Shown piece after piece: positions 54,528 through 64,000 of a stretch of DNA of 64,000 bases. The DNA is from Pelagomonas calceolata. Taxonomy: Eukaryota; Sar; Pelagophyceae; Pelagomonadales; Pelagomonadaceae. The notes beneath the pieces were generated by a model that saw only the letters and a program-made list of their open reading frames with translations, was not told the origin of the DNA and searched no databases. Every line of letters begins with the position of its first letter. Position 1 is the stretch's first letter. A program made the translations under genes and the position numbers. The stretch lies in the NCBI GenBank assembly GCA_918797485.1, contig CAKKNE010000001.1, positions 1,116,001-1,180,000 on the forward strand, read 5' to 3'.

Positions 54528-54548
54528 CTAGTGTCTTACACGTCCTAG
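54528..54548. promoter_or_regulatory. CTAG dyad element, site L (orphan)
   Basis: CTAGTGTCTTACAC + GTCCTAGG. It is the only copy without a nearby start codon; it lies between the formin fragment and the 3' end of the HMG-like gene. Confidence 0.4.
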
Positions 54549-54583
54549 GTCGACTGGAGCCACGCCCGGATGGTGGGTTTGTT

Positions 54584-54611
54584 ACTAATGTACCGCTAGC
54601 GGTAGATTAGT
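54584..54611. repeat. 28-bp near-perfect palindrome, copy 1
   Basis: ACTAATGTACCGCT mirrored as AGCGGTAGATTAGT with one mismatch. The HMG-like ORF stop lies inside it. A perfect version with a different core is at 61860-61887. Confidence 0.8.
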
Positions 54612-55160
54612 TGTAAGTGTTTGGGACGTGATGGTAAGTGTTTGGAGGCCTCTCGGAGGGAGAAGTAAACGTTTGGTAAGTGTTTACGTCCCACCCTGGG
54701 GCCCTTGAGCTTCGGGACGGTCATCGCGTCGACCTCGGCCTGCGACCACTTCGGCGTCGCTGGCGACGGCGGCGAGGGCGAGGCGTCGGCGTCGGCCTTC
54801 TGGCTCTTGGCCGGCGGCGCCGCCGAGTCCGTCTCGTCTTGGCACGCCTTGTCGTTCCAGGGCTTCTGGGCGTGGGGGGGCAGCTTGTTCCACATCTGGG
54901 CGATTAAACTCGTCGCCTCCGGTCCCGTAATCGTCAACGTGGGGCGCTTCGCCTTCATGAAGAGGTGGTAGCCGCCGAGGCGCTTCACGAGCTTGGCGTA
55001 GTCCCAGCCGATGCAGTCGCCGTATTTCTTGAGCTGGAACGCCTCGGGCTTCGCCGTCTCGTCGATCGTTTTCAACTGCTCAAATAAATCCTGGCTCGCG
55101 CGGCGCGCCGTGGCGTCGTCGAACCAGCTGTCGAAGTTCCACGGCTGCGCCTCGTCGGGG
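54596..55160 (-). CDS. HMG-box-like protein, start unresolved
   Basis: The frame includes AQPWNFDSWFDDATARRASQ, DLFEQLKTIDETAKPEAFQL, KKYGDCIGWDYAKLVKRLGG and YHLFMKAKRPTLTITGPEAT, then LIAQMWNKLPPHAQKPWNDK. The last two segments resemble an HMG box (aromatic start, W..L...K..W). A Ser/Pro/Ala linker and WSQAEVDAMTVPKL follow. No in-frame ATG exists; ATGs at 55269 and 55226 are in other frames, so a short 5' intron or missed start is likely. The C-terminal tail past LKGPRVG is encoded by a repeated AAACACTTACCA element (three copies, 54615-54690) and may not be authentic. Confidence 0.5.
54613..54690. repeat. Short interrupted repeat TGGTAAGTGTTT
   Basis: TGTAAGTGTTTGGGACGTGA, TGGTAAGTGTTTGGAGG and TTGGTAAGTGTTTACGTCCC recur within 78 bp at the 3' end of the HMG-like gene. 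GGGACGT and ACGTCCC at the outer ends are inverted. Confidence 0.6.
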
Positions 55161-55376
55161 ATCTCGGACGCCGCCGGAGCCGAGGCGACGACGGCCGCTG
55201 AAGCCCGGGAACTGGCCTGACGCCGCCATCTCCCGCCGCGGCGGATCTGGGCATCAATCTTGAACCGCTCGTGGCAGACGACGGCATGGTCGACTCACCA
55301 AAAACGAATACCCAACAAAGAATTTAAACAAAGTCTGTCTAGTGAAAAGGCCCGCTAGGGCTCGTGTCCGGCCTAT

Positions 55377-58300
55377 CTAGGGATATGAAATGGGATATGA
55401 ATCAGAATCGTCCTCTTCCTCGTCCTGCACTGCGCGCCGGACAGGAGGCGCTTTTGGCGGCTGATCGGGGTGAACTGTTTCTCTCCTTCCCCGCCGTTTG
55501 GAGATAAATCTCATGAGACGCCAACCGCCCGATTTCCGCGCTTTGGATTCTCGTTCCACCAAGTGTCGTGAAGTTACGACATATGACCTCTGAAGCATGA
55601 ATCTTCCTTTGTCGTGCGCCCGGAGTCTCTTCGTCAGCTCCTCCGGAGTCTGTTCGTCGTGCGTGTCGACCTCAGGCTTGAAGAGTTCCACGCTGCCCGT
55701 CACACGGGAGATCTCGTAGAACTTGTGCTGCGCGCCGCACTTATCCTCGATCTCTTTTATCTTGATCTGGACCTCCACGAGAATGCTGACGGATGCTGGT
55801 GAAGGTTGGAACTCGTAGACAGCGTGGAGGTTGAACGGTACCTTTCCTTTCTCGAGCTTGTTCTTGACCTTCCTAAGCGTGAATTTCCCATTGGGGTTTT
55901 TGAGCTCTTCGTAGACCATGTACATCGCATCCTGGTTGGGGCACACGAGCGTGGCGCGAAGCGCGTCGCGCACCGACGCGCTGATGGGCTGCCACCGGCG
56001 AACGTCGTCGTTGGCGCCCTCACCTTCGGCTTCTTCGTCCGCAGCGATCTCGTTCACCATCTTCTCGACCATGCGCTTGCTCTTCTTGACGGATTTGCCC
56101 TCGTCGCACACCACCTTCACATCACCTACCTCTTCAGCAACCGCGTAGAGCGCCTTTTTGAGCGCAGGGAGGCACATGTACGCAAAGACCCGGAGCATCG
56201 GCGGCAGGACCTCTTTGTCCATCATGAGCTTGCCTCTGGCGAGCAGCTTGTGCAATTCCTTGTTCTTGCCGTCCGCCTCCGGGATCTCGCCGTCCTCCGT
56301 GAGTGCTCGTTTCACCACGAGCAACGCCGCCTCGGTGATCTGGCCGCCTTCGCCTCGCAGCGCCGCTTCGGTTATCTTGTCGTCCTCGCGTTTTACTACC
56401 AGCTGGTTATCACCGCCAGCCCCAAGGGTCGCATCCGTGACCTCGCGGGGATTGCTTCGGAATAGTAGCTTCTGGGACGGCTGCTGCCCGTCCAGTTCCT
56501 CCTTGCTCACGTTCCGCCACACGTCCCCGACCGCGGGCTTGACGTCGAACGTGCCGTCGGCATTTACAGAGACGATCCTCCCCTCGCAGCCCTCCCTTTT
56601 ATCACGTGCTTTCACGGAGACGCGTGCACCCTCGTCCAAAACAAGGTCATTCGGGTATCCGATATCCTTTATTTTTTGGTCGATCTCCTTTACGGTGGGG
56701 GTTTCGCGGATTGTCTTCTCTAGTTTGTCGGCTTCCGCCTTCGCTTGCGACCGCAGCCAGGCCCAGCGCGTCGCTCTAATTTCTCGCTTCGTTCCGCCCT
56801 CGGATGTCGCGATTTCCTGCAAAATGTCTATTTTCTTTTGGTGTGCGGTTTTCGTTGGTTGGCTCCAGTCGTTTTCTATGTCTTGTTCCTTTTTGCTGAT
56901 GAATCTATCAAGCTTCTCCTGCTCCTTCTTTTCTAGGTCCGTTCCTTTAGCATTTTCCGCCTGTTTCTTCAGGCCCGCTTCGATCTGGGCGACATGGTCG
57001 CGCGCCAGCCAAATTTCCGCTTCTCGCCGCTTGTGCGGTTCCGATACCGGTTCGTTCCAGAATGTCTCGAGCGCGCAGAACTGCGAGCGGAACCGCTCCC
57101 ACGGATCATCGGAGCCGTCCGACGCTTTAAACTCCTGCTTGAAGTAGCCGTCTATCGCGTCGAAGACGGCGGCCTCGAGCAACTCCTTTCCGCCGGCGGC
57201 GTAGAGCGTCTCGAACTCGGTCTTGTCGATCCGGTCCTCTTTGTTTCCGCGCTTGATCTTCCAGCAGAGGACGCGGATCGGAGCCTCGTCGGAGTGGCGC
57301 CACATGGCAAGTAGGAATACGATAAGTTGGCCGATTACGAGGACGGTGCTGATCGCTCGAAGCTGTGGGAGTTTTAGCACGCCCTGCGTCACGCAGAGCG
57401 CGTAGAAGAACGTCGACGTCACGAAGAACCAGAAGGTTGAGGCTACCATGTTTACCGCCGATGATTTGAACGGCTTGCAGTCGGAGACGAGCAGAGCATA
57501 GATAAGAGCTATCCCGAAGGACAACACGATGCGCATTCTTTTAGCCTGAGGCAGGCAGATCAGCAGAAATCCACTCAGCGACGTCCTCACGACCATCGAG
57601 AGCGGCTCCGTGAACCACGCAACCTCCTTGTACGGGCCTACGAGGGTCTCCCAAATATCTCCCACGAGGGTCTCCCAAAGCGCGAGCAGCGGTTTTGGAC
57701 ACCTTGCAGGGGTAACATTGTCGGGTTTGGAGTTGCCTGAGTCGTCGGTTGAGTCGTCGTCACCGGAGAGGGCCGTGGTGTTGGTGCAGACGGGGGCGTC
57801 GTCTGCGGCGTCTTCTGCTTCGGCTGCTGCTGGCCCGCCGCCGCGCTGCTCGCCTCCAGCTTGACTGTCTCCACGTACCCGACAGTCGGCGTCGGATGCG
57901 TCGGCCTTCCTACGGAGCCGCTTTACGAGTCCGTCGACCTGCCTAAGGAGGAAGCTGATGCAGCGTGGCGTGTCGAAGTGGCCGTCGAAGCTTTTCTTAG
58001 CAAGCAGCGCGACGAGGAAGAATAGCGGAATCACTACCACGTAAATCAAGCAGCACAAGATGGCGTACGCGCGATACTTCTGGTACTTCTCGTCGGACTC
58101 CCTGATCCTGTAGTCGCGGGCGAGGTACAACTCCGTTTCGTGCGCAGACGTCGAAAAACCGTCGTGGGCCCTGCCGTCGAAGTGAAAAAACTCGAAGAGG
58201 ACCGAACAAATGGGCGCGTGGACCATGACCAAGACCGTGACGACCCCGTGGCCGCTAAAGCACCAGTCCAGGAGGCGGAAGAAGTCGTTAACGACGGGTT

Positions 58301-61300
58301 TGTCTTTTGCTTCGGATGCGGCTTCGGGATGCGGCGTCTCCGACGGCGGTGCCGACGCTTCCGGCACCGCCGGCGCCGGCGCAGGCGCCTCGCCGGGCCG
58401 CTCCTGCATCTCCGCGTGGCGCCCCTTCCTAAGGTGTCTTCTCCCAAGGTTGTAGAGCCAGGCCACCACGACGTACGCAACAGGGAGCAAGGTCGCCGCG
58501 AGTAGAGTGTCGTAGTACGACCACCTGATGCAGGGCGTCGGCAGCCAGGCCACCAAGTCCAGCGTCACGAGACCGTAGATGCGCATCACCCACGCAAAGG
58601 GGCCGGGATACTTCACGTCCTCGACGCTCGAAAACCTGACCAGTACCGTCCAGGAGTACCAAATAGCCCTGGCGCAGTCACTCCTGAAGAAGTCCCCGAA
58701 ATGAGTCTGCACCCATCGACGCAGACGACTACTCTTCAGTGCCTGCAGCAACTCCTTAGTGTAACCAGAGCCCCACACACATGACCAGATCAATACCGCA
58801 AACACGAACAATACGATGAGGACGAAGAAGAAGAAGGCGACCATGAGGAACGTGCTCGGCCGCTGGTCGCACCTTTGGCAGGTCCGCAGCACGGGCTCCA
58901 TGTAGTAGCCCCGGTCGCACAAATGACAGAGCGGCCCGTGGTGGTGGTTCGCGCACAGGTCGTCGCCGCTGCCGGCGCCGCCGACGCAGCCGTCGTTGCG
59001 CTTGCAGCGGTAGATTTCCGGCGTGTCCATCGAGAAGCGATAGAAGCCCTCGTCCACGATCCACTGGCTCCCGAGCGTCGAGTTGCGCGCGCACGTCGCC
59101 GACCAGGGACAGTCGAGGCAACTCTGGCCGTCGTAATAGTAGTCGGCCTCGCAGATGTCGCAAACCGCCGCGCCGGGGGGGCTCGTGCGCCCCGCGCCGA
59201 ATTGCCGGCAGCTGCTGCATGCGGTGGCACTCGAGGCAAATCTCCCCGCCGCGCACTGTTCGCATTCGCTCCGACCCGACTCGGACTGAATCCGCCCGGG
59301 CGCGCAGTCGACGCAGGTCGACGCGCCTGCGGCCGCGCTGTACGTGCCCGCGTCGCACCGGTCGCACGAAGCTTGCCCAGAGACCGAAGCGACCCGGCCG
59401 GGCTCGCAACGCTCGCACTCCAGCTGACCGGACGCGGATTGATGCCATCCGGGCGGACACGCCGTACAACTCGTTGCGCCGTCCGTCGCGCTGAACGTGC
59501 CGGCGTCGCAGGGGTTGCAATTAATTTGGTCCGCCGTGTAGGAGCCGGCCAGGCAGGTGAGGCAGTAAATTCCCAGGGGACTGTACGTTCCTTCGCCGCA
59601 CGGGACGCAAACAATATCGGCGTCCACCACGAACTGGCCACCTTGACGTACGAGGCGCCGCCATCGGTCGTGCGGAAGACGTAGACTGCTCCGCCAGGGT
59701 AATAATGCATTGCACCGACCACGATGGTGTTGCCGTCGATCGCCACGGAGAAGCCGAAGTAGTCGCCCGACGCGGCGTCGTCGGCCGTCAGCTTGGCCAC
59801 CTGGCTGTACGTGGCGCCGCCGTCGGTCGTGCGGAGCACGTAGGCCGCGCCAGTGCCCTCGGTTCCGACCACGACGGTGCCACCGTCGATGGCCACGGAT
59901 CTGCCGAAGTTGTCGCCCGCAGCGGCGTCGGCGGCCGTCAACTTTGCCGTCTCCGCGTAGTCGGTCGGCGCGGGGAGCGCGAAGACGTAGGCCGAGCCCG
60001 AGTCGGAGCCGCCGTCGTCGTCGTGGGTGGCTCCGACCACGACGGTGCTGCCGTCGATGGCCAGGGAGTAGCCGAGGTAGTCGCCCGGCGCGCCCACCGC
60101 GGCGTCGGAGGGCGTCAGCTTGGCCATCTGAACGTACGTGGCGCCGCCATCGCTCGTGCTGAAGACGTAGACTGCGCCCGAGCCACTAAAAAAATTTTGG
60201 GTTGCACCAACCACGATGGTGCCGCCAGCGATCGCCACGGAGCGGCCGAACTGGTCATCTCCTGCAGCGTCGCTGGCCGTCAGCTTTGCCACCTGGTCGT
60301 ACGTGGCGCCGCCATCGCTCGTGCGGAAGACGTAGGCTGCGCCCACGTAACTGAGTGTGGCGGTGTGCTTCATGTAGGCCCCGACCACGATGGTGCCGCT
60401 GTCGATCGCCACGGACCAGCCGAACTCGGCGTCATAAGAGGCGTCGGAGGCCGTCAGCTTGGCGACCTGTGGGTACGTGACGCCGCCGTCGGTCGTGCGG
60501 AAGACGTAGACTGAGCCCGAGGTGCTGGCGCTGTCGTCGTCATAAGGGGAACCGACCACGATGGTGCCGCCGTCGATGGCCACGGAGCTGCCGAACTCGT
60601 CGTCCGCCGCGGCGTCGCTGGCTGTCAGCTTCGCTACCTGGGCATACGTGGCGCCGCCGTCGGTCGTTCGGAAGACGTAGGCCGAGCCCTCGTTAAGGCT
60701 GCCGCCGTAGTCTTTGGAGGCACCGACCACGACGGTGTCCCCGGCGATGGCCACGGAGATGCCGAAGAAGTCGGTCGCCGTGGCGTCGGCGGCCGTTAGC
60801 TTGGCCACCTGGTCGTACGTGGCGCCGCCATCGGTCGTGCGGAAGACGTAGACAGAGCCTGAGTTGAAGCCGCCGTCGTCGTCCAAACAGGCTCCAACTA
60901 CGACGGTGGCGCCGTCGATCGCCACGGATCTGCCGAACTGGTCGTGTACCGCGGCGTCAGAGGCCGTCAGCTTGGCCACCTGGCCGTACGTGGCGCCGCC
61001 GTCGGTCGTGCGGAATACGTAGACAACACCTGGGCTGTCGACGGCGGTGTGAGTTTGGTAGGCCCCGACCACGACGGTATCGCCGTCGATCGCCACGGAG
61101 ATGCCAAAATGGTTGCCCCCCGCGGCGTCGCTGGCCACGAGCTTCGCGAGCTGCGCGTAGTCGCCACTCAGCCGCCTCCGCGCAACCAGCGCACGCGAGG
61201 TCGGCGCCGGAAGCCGGCGGTCCTTCAGAACGAGCGCGCTGCTCGCGTTCGCAGCGGGTCCGCGCAGCCGCGCGCGCGCGCGGGCGTCCGGCGCGGCGCC

Positions 61301-61354
61301 GTAAGACGCCGCCGCCAGTAGGAGGCAGCCCCGCAGGTGCAGGGGCCGCCCCAT
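55377..61354 (-). CDS. Giant receptor-like protein: FG-GAP propeller, Cys repeats, multi-TM
   Basis: About 1,990 residues across two overlapping frames (61354 to about 59640, then about 59650 to 55377). A signal peptide (LHLRGCLLLAAASYGAA) is followed by nine FG-GAP-like blades (DQFGRSVAIDGATVVVGA, VYVFRTTDGGATY). Next is a GCC2/GCC3-type Cys-rich stalk (CPPGWHQSASGQLECERCEP, CDAGTYSAAAGASTCVDCAP), then 7 or more hydrophobic helices (FLMVAFFFFVLIVLFVFAVL, AYAILCCLIYVVVIPLFFLV). A roughly 600-residue cytosolic tail has coiled coils and an SH3/Tudor-like LDEGARVSVKARDKREGCEG. The two frames differ by one base where TYVKVA-type blade sequence meets FVVDADIVCVPCGEG; either a frameshift (possibly an assembly error) or a missed intron. 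Likely a surface adhesion or sensory receptor. Confidence 0.72.
59655..61150 (-). repeat. Nine-unit DNA tandem repeat encoding FG-GAP blades
   Basis: Units of about 165-195 bp share GTGGCCATCGACGGCGGCAC-type and GTGCGGAAGACGTA-type blocks at the DNA level. Differences cluster in the loop encoding DDDGG/TQNFF. Recent expansion by unequal exchange is likely. Confidence 0.75.
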
Positions 61355-61953
61355 GCCGGCGGTCCTTGGGCAGCCCGCTGCTGGCGACGCTTGCGAAAAG
61401 CTGCTCCGCGTCTACTGCTCTGCTCCGGTGGGGGTGCAGCAGCTCACTTGTTGTGGGCGGTGGGCACCTCCATTTGCCATCACTTGGTCATCGTTGAGTC
61501 TGGCAGGACTTTTGCTCCGCCGCCGACGACCAGTCCGTGGGGGCTTTGGAGGCATCCTACGGGGACCCACGAGAAACGCGGATAAAACCCGAACCCCCAT
61601 GATCACATCATGAGCTCGACTTTGGGCGTAAAACTGCGGCCACGCAAGCAGTGCAGGTCGGGCTGCCATGGCTAAGGTGCGACGAGTTGAAGCTGACATT
61701 ACCACAGTTTCCCAGAAGCTCAGCGAGTTGCCCACTTGGCTTTGGCTCCTGACGCGCGCGTGTTTGGCACGTCGGATGGATTATTTGGCAGGGCTCATGT
61801 ACCCTGACGAATCGGCGCCGGCTCTAAAAGCGGGGATCTTGAACTCAAGTTGAAGTTTCACTAATGTACCGCATGCGGTACATTAGTTGTTAAACCGCCG
61901 TCCAGAGAGCCGCAAGATTGCTACAACTACTACATGGCGGATACGACTAAATA
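61355..61953. other. Spacer, no gene recognised
   Basis: 599 bp between two minus-strand genes. A 61-codon ORF at 61668-61853 shows no recognisable features. The perfect palindrome at 61860-61887 is the only notable element. Confidence 0.45.
61860..61887. repeat. 28-bp perfect palindrome, copy 2
   Basis: ACTAATGTACCGCA followed by its exact reverse complement TGCGGTACATTAGT. Same arms as copy 1 at 54584-54611, which has an altered central base pair and one mismatch. Confidence 0.9.
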
Positions 61954-63998
61954 TTACTTCCGCCCCCACGCGCTATCCTCCGACTCGTCGTCGGAAGGCC
62001 AAGAATCCTTCCGCTGTTCCACAGCCGACTCGATGTCGGAGTCATCGGAACCCTGGGACATGTCGTCAGCGGAAGCCCGCGCCGCGCCGGCCGTCGGCGA
62101 CGGCCACCCCGCGCTGCTGTCCGAGTCGGTCTCGATGGCCGCCCGCCGTGCCGCGACGGCGGCGTCGAGCGGCGACAGCTTCGGCGGCGCGGGCGCGGGC
62201 GCGGGCGCCTCGTCGTCCCAGTCGTCAATGGTGTGGATCTCGCCCGACGTCTGCGCGACGGGCGCCGTCGACGACGACGCCTCGCGCGAGGGCGCGCCCC
62301 AGTCGTCGCCGCTGTCCGAGTCGTCGTCATCATTACCACCGGTCGGCGCCGTGATACCCACGACGCCCTCGGCCGTGTCGTCCTGGCCGTAGCCACCTGA
62401 AACGGGTTTGGCGTCGGGCCAGGCGTCGCCGCTGTCGTCGTCGCTGCCGTCGTCGGAGCGGATCGTGTCGAGGCGCCGCGGTGGCGCTTTCGATGGCATT
62501 GCGGGCGTCGCCGCGGGCTCCGGCCAGCCCTCGCTGCTGTCGTCCGAGTCGCTCGGCGGCGCGGGGGGCGCGTCCTTCGTCGCTTGTGGTGGCGGTGGTG
62601 GTTCGTCGACGTCGAAGGAGTACGCGGGCCCGCGGCCGCCGTCGTCCGACGCCGTCGGCGGCGCGGGCCAGCCCTCTTCGTCATCATCGTCCGACGGCGC
62701 AGGCCTTCTGGGCGACGCCCGCGCGGCGTCGAGGGGCGTCGCCCGTCTTTGTGGAGGCGGCTCGGCCTCGTCGGAGGACGAGCTGTCTTTCACCGGCGAC
62801 TTTGCCGACCGCTCGACCAGCTCCTCGTGGAGCCCTTCCAGCTCCGCGAGGTGCTGCTCCGCCTCCAATAACTCGTCATCATCAACATCCTCGTGGCCGT
62901 CGAGGGCCTCCAATGTATTGGCGATGGACGCCTCGAGCGCCTGTAACCGGTCGTCGTGGGGCGGCTCTTTTTCAGCATGTTCGAGGACGGCCGCCGCGTG
63001 CTCCGCGACGGCGCGCTCCTTCTGCAGCCGTCGCTCCAGCTTCTGGACCTTCTTTTGCAAATCGCGCGCGGCGCGCGAATCCGGCGACTGCGGCGGCTTC
63101 GCCCGCTCCTTGTCTAGTTCGGACCGCACCTCTTGCAGTTGCGTCGACAACTCCCGTTCTCGCTCCGAAATCTGCTTCCGGCCCTGCAGCCGCAGCTCGT
63201 CGATGGAATGGGCGAGCTCCGCGTGTCTCAATGACGTGTCCACAAGCTGTGCCTCGGCCTCGGCGAGCCTCGCCTGGTGCGACGCGCTTTGAGCCGCATA
63301 CGCCTCCTTCTCTCTGAGGACGTCGTCGTGTGCTTTCCTCGTCTGCGTCAGCTCCTCCTCGAGCATCTGATATTGTTTGGAACTTTGATCCATGAATAAC
63401 CGTTCGTCGTCTTTTGATGATGACAGTAGCCGCTGCAATTCCGCCTCGCGCTGCGCGGCCTTCTTGTCGTGCTTCTTCAATGCATCCTCGAGGCGTATCT
63501 TCTCAGAATCGCGCTGCGTGAGCTCCGCTTGTAAACGAGCCGCCTCGACCTGGAGCCGCGCGGCCTCGATGCGCGCCTGCTTCGCCTCCTCGCGCGTCTC
63601 GTCCAAGACCTTCGACGAGGCGGCCTCTAACTTCAGTGGAGACCGCCGCGGCGCATCCAATGCGACCTGCTGGAGGCGCTTCGGTGAGTTTGGGGCCTTG
63701 CCCCGCGGCGACCACGGCGGTCTCGACGGGGACGAGGGAGCGTCGCCAACAGCGGCGTAGCCCGCCTTGTACGCCTCTTTAAGATGGGAGGCCGTGCCCG
63801 TCAGCAGGGCATCCTCATCATCATCCCACGTCGCCTCGATGGCTTTCGGAGAGGCTAATCTCAAGGAAGAATGCATCGACGGCGGCCGCCGTCGCGGCGC
63901 GCGGCGCTTCGGCGGCGGCCTTAAAGGTCGGCCCGAGGCCAGGACCTCCCTGGCTCTATGTGCATTAGTCCCATATGTCACCGCGCCGCCTCGTTCGA
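61954..63998 (-). CDS. Coiled-coil protein with acidic WP repeats, possibly 5'-partial
   Basis: At least 640 residues; the frame stays open to the right edge. The first in-frame ATG (MHSSLRLASPKAIEATWDDD) is at 63876, so either that is the start or the gene continues beyond the window. A Pro/Ser-rich N-terminus is followed by a long coiled coil at about 140-390 (ARIEAARLQVEAARLQAELT, LQKKVQKLERRLQKERAVAE). An acidic Ser/Asp region then repeats a motif of the type DSD..(E/G/D)GWP(A/E)P five or six times (DDEEGWPAPP, DSSEGWPEPA, DSGDAWPDAK, DSSAGWPSPT, DSWPSDDES). Function unknown. Confidence 0.65.
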   Translation of the reverse strand, partial: ERGGAVTYGTNAHRAREVLASGRPLRPPPKRRAPRRRPPSMHSSLRLASPKAIEATWDDDEDALLTGTASHLKEAYKAGYAAVGDAPSSPSRPPWSPRGKAPNSPKRLQQVALDAPRRSPLKLEAASSKVLDETREEAKQARIEAARLQVEAARLQAELTQRDSEKIRLEDALKKHDKKAAQREAELQRLLSSSKDDERLFMDQSSKQYQMLEEELTQTRKAHDDVLREKEAYAAQSASHQARLAEAEAQLVDTSLRHAELAHSIDELRLQGRKQISERERELSTQLQEVRSELDKERAKPPQSPDSRAARDLQKKVQKLERRLQKERAVAEHAAAVLEHAEKEPPHDDRLQALEASIANTLEALDGHEDVDDDELLEAEQHLAELEGLHEELVERSAKSPVKDSSSSDEAEPPPQRRATPLDAARASPRRPAPSDDDDEEGWPAPPTASDDGGRGPAYSFDVDEPPPPPQATKDAPPAPPSDSDDSSEGWPEPAATPAMPSKAPPRRLDTIRSDDGSDDDSGDAWPDAKPVSGGYGQDDTAEGVVGITAPTGGNDDDDSDSGDDWGAPSREASSSTAPVAQTSGEIHTIDDWDDEAPAPAPAPPKLSPLDAAVAARRAAIETDSDSSAGWPSPTAGAARASADDMSQGSDDSDIESAVEQRKDSWPSDDESEDSAWGRK

Positions 63999-64000
63999 CG

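Noticed and set aside
61668-61853. 61-codon ORF beginning MAKVRRVEADITT
   Set aside because: No recognisable features, unsupported by context, and of a length expected by chance.
61947-63317. Long plus- and minus-strand ORFs over the acidic WP-repeat gene
   Set aside because: Low-complexity shadows of GAC/TCG-rich repeats; the chosen frame has coiled coil and regular repeats.

Overview
This is a gene-dense, GC-rich nuclear fragment from a eukaryotic alga, most likely a stramenopile with a secondary plastid and close to pelagophytes such as Aureococcus (inference). The grounds are spliced genes with nuclear functions (AP-3 sigma, MCM-binding protein, eEF2 kinase, complex I NDUFB9, RNA 5'-triphosphatase), plastid pre-sequences of the 'AFAP' type on a cold-shock protein and a CP12-like protein, short introns that look like introner elements, and a very compact layout. 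I see no rRNA, tRNA, CRISPR array or virus-like element.

Layout. 0-7 kb: ankyrin fragment at the left edge, FBXO9-like F-box protein, three-exon eEF2 kinase, GT32-like glycosyltransferase, truncated GH28 pectinase, plastid cold-shock protein. 7-18 kb: SAP-like/coiled-coil protein, secreted cystatin-like protein, tandem CP12-like protein, CSD-CSD-SAM protein, Pro-rich protein with a recombinase-like core-binding domain, QRICH2-like coiled coil. 18-24 kb: secretory/glycan block (C-methyltransferase, GT-like protein, SGNH esterase, GT31), then AP-3 sigma. 25-40 kb: RNA triphosphatase, 'CTFxP' repeat protein, secreted Cys/Trp-rich protein, spliced GT32, small membrane protein, NDUFB9, TruC-like pseudouridine synthase, MYND/RING-CH/TPR protein, AGC-type kinase, F-box-like and RING proteins, COMT-like methyltransferase. 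40.6-46.1 kb: five paralogs of an unrecognised hydrophobic secreted or plastid family. 46-64 kb: MCMBP, TPR/ubiquitin-like protein, DnaJ protein, two abutting gene fragments (TPR and formin), HMG-like gene, a very large FG-GAP/Cys-rich/multi-TM receptor, and a coiled-coil gene running off the right edge.

Three genome-wide patterns matter most. (1) A 23-bp imperfect dyad, CTAG-TGTCTTAC-(A)GGC-CGCTAGC, occurs about 13 times, almost always 70-320 bp upstream of start codons and often in divergent promoters. (2) Introns of about 59-220 bp share internal sequence, hairpins and 3' ends, many use a GC donor, and several 5' leaders end in the same acceptor; two paralogs carry introns at different sites while a third has none, as expected of recent introner insertion. 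(3) Genes alternate strands, and convergent neighbours are separated by 0-30 bp or overlap at their stop codons.
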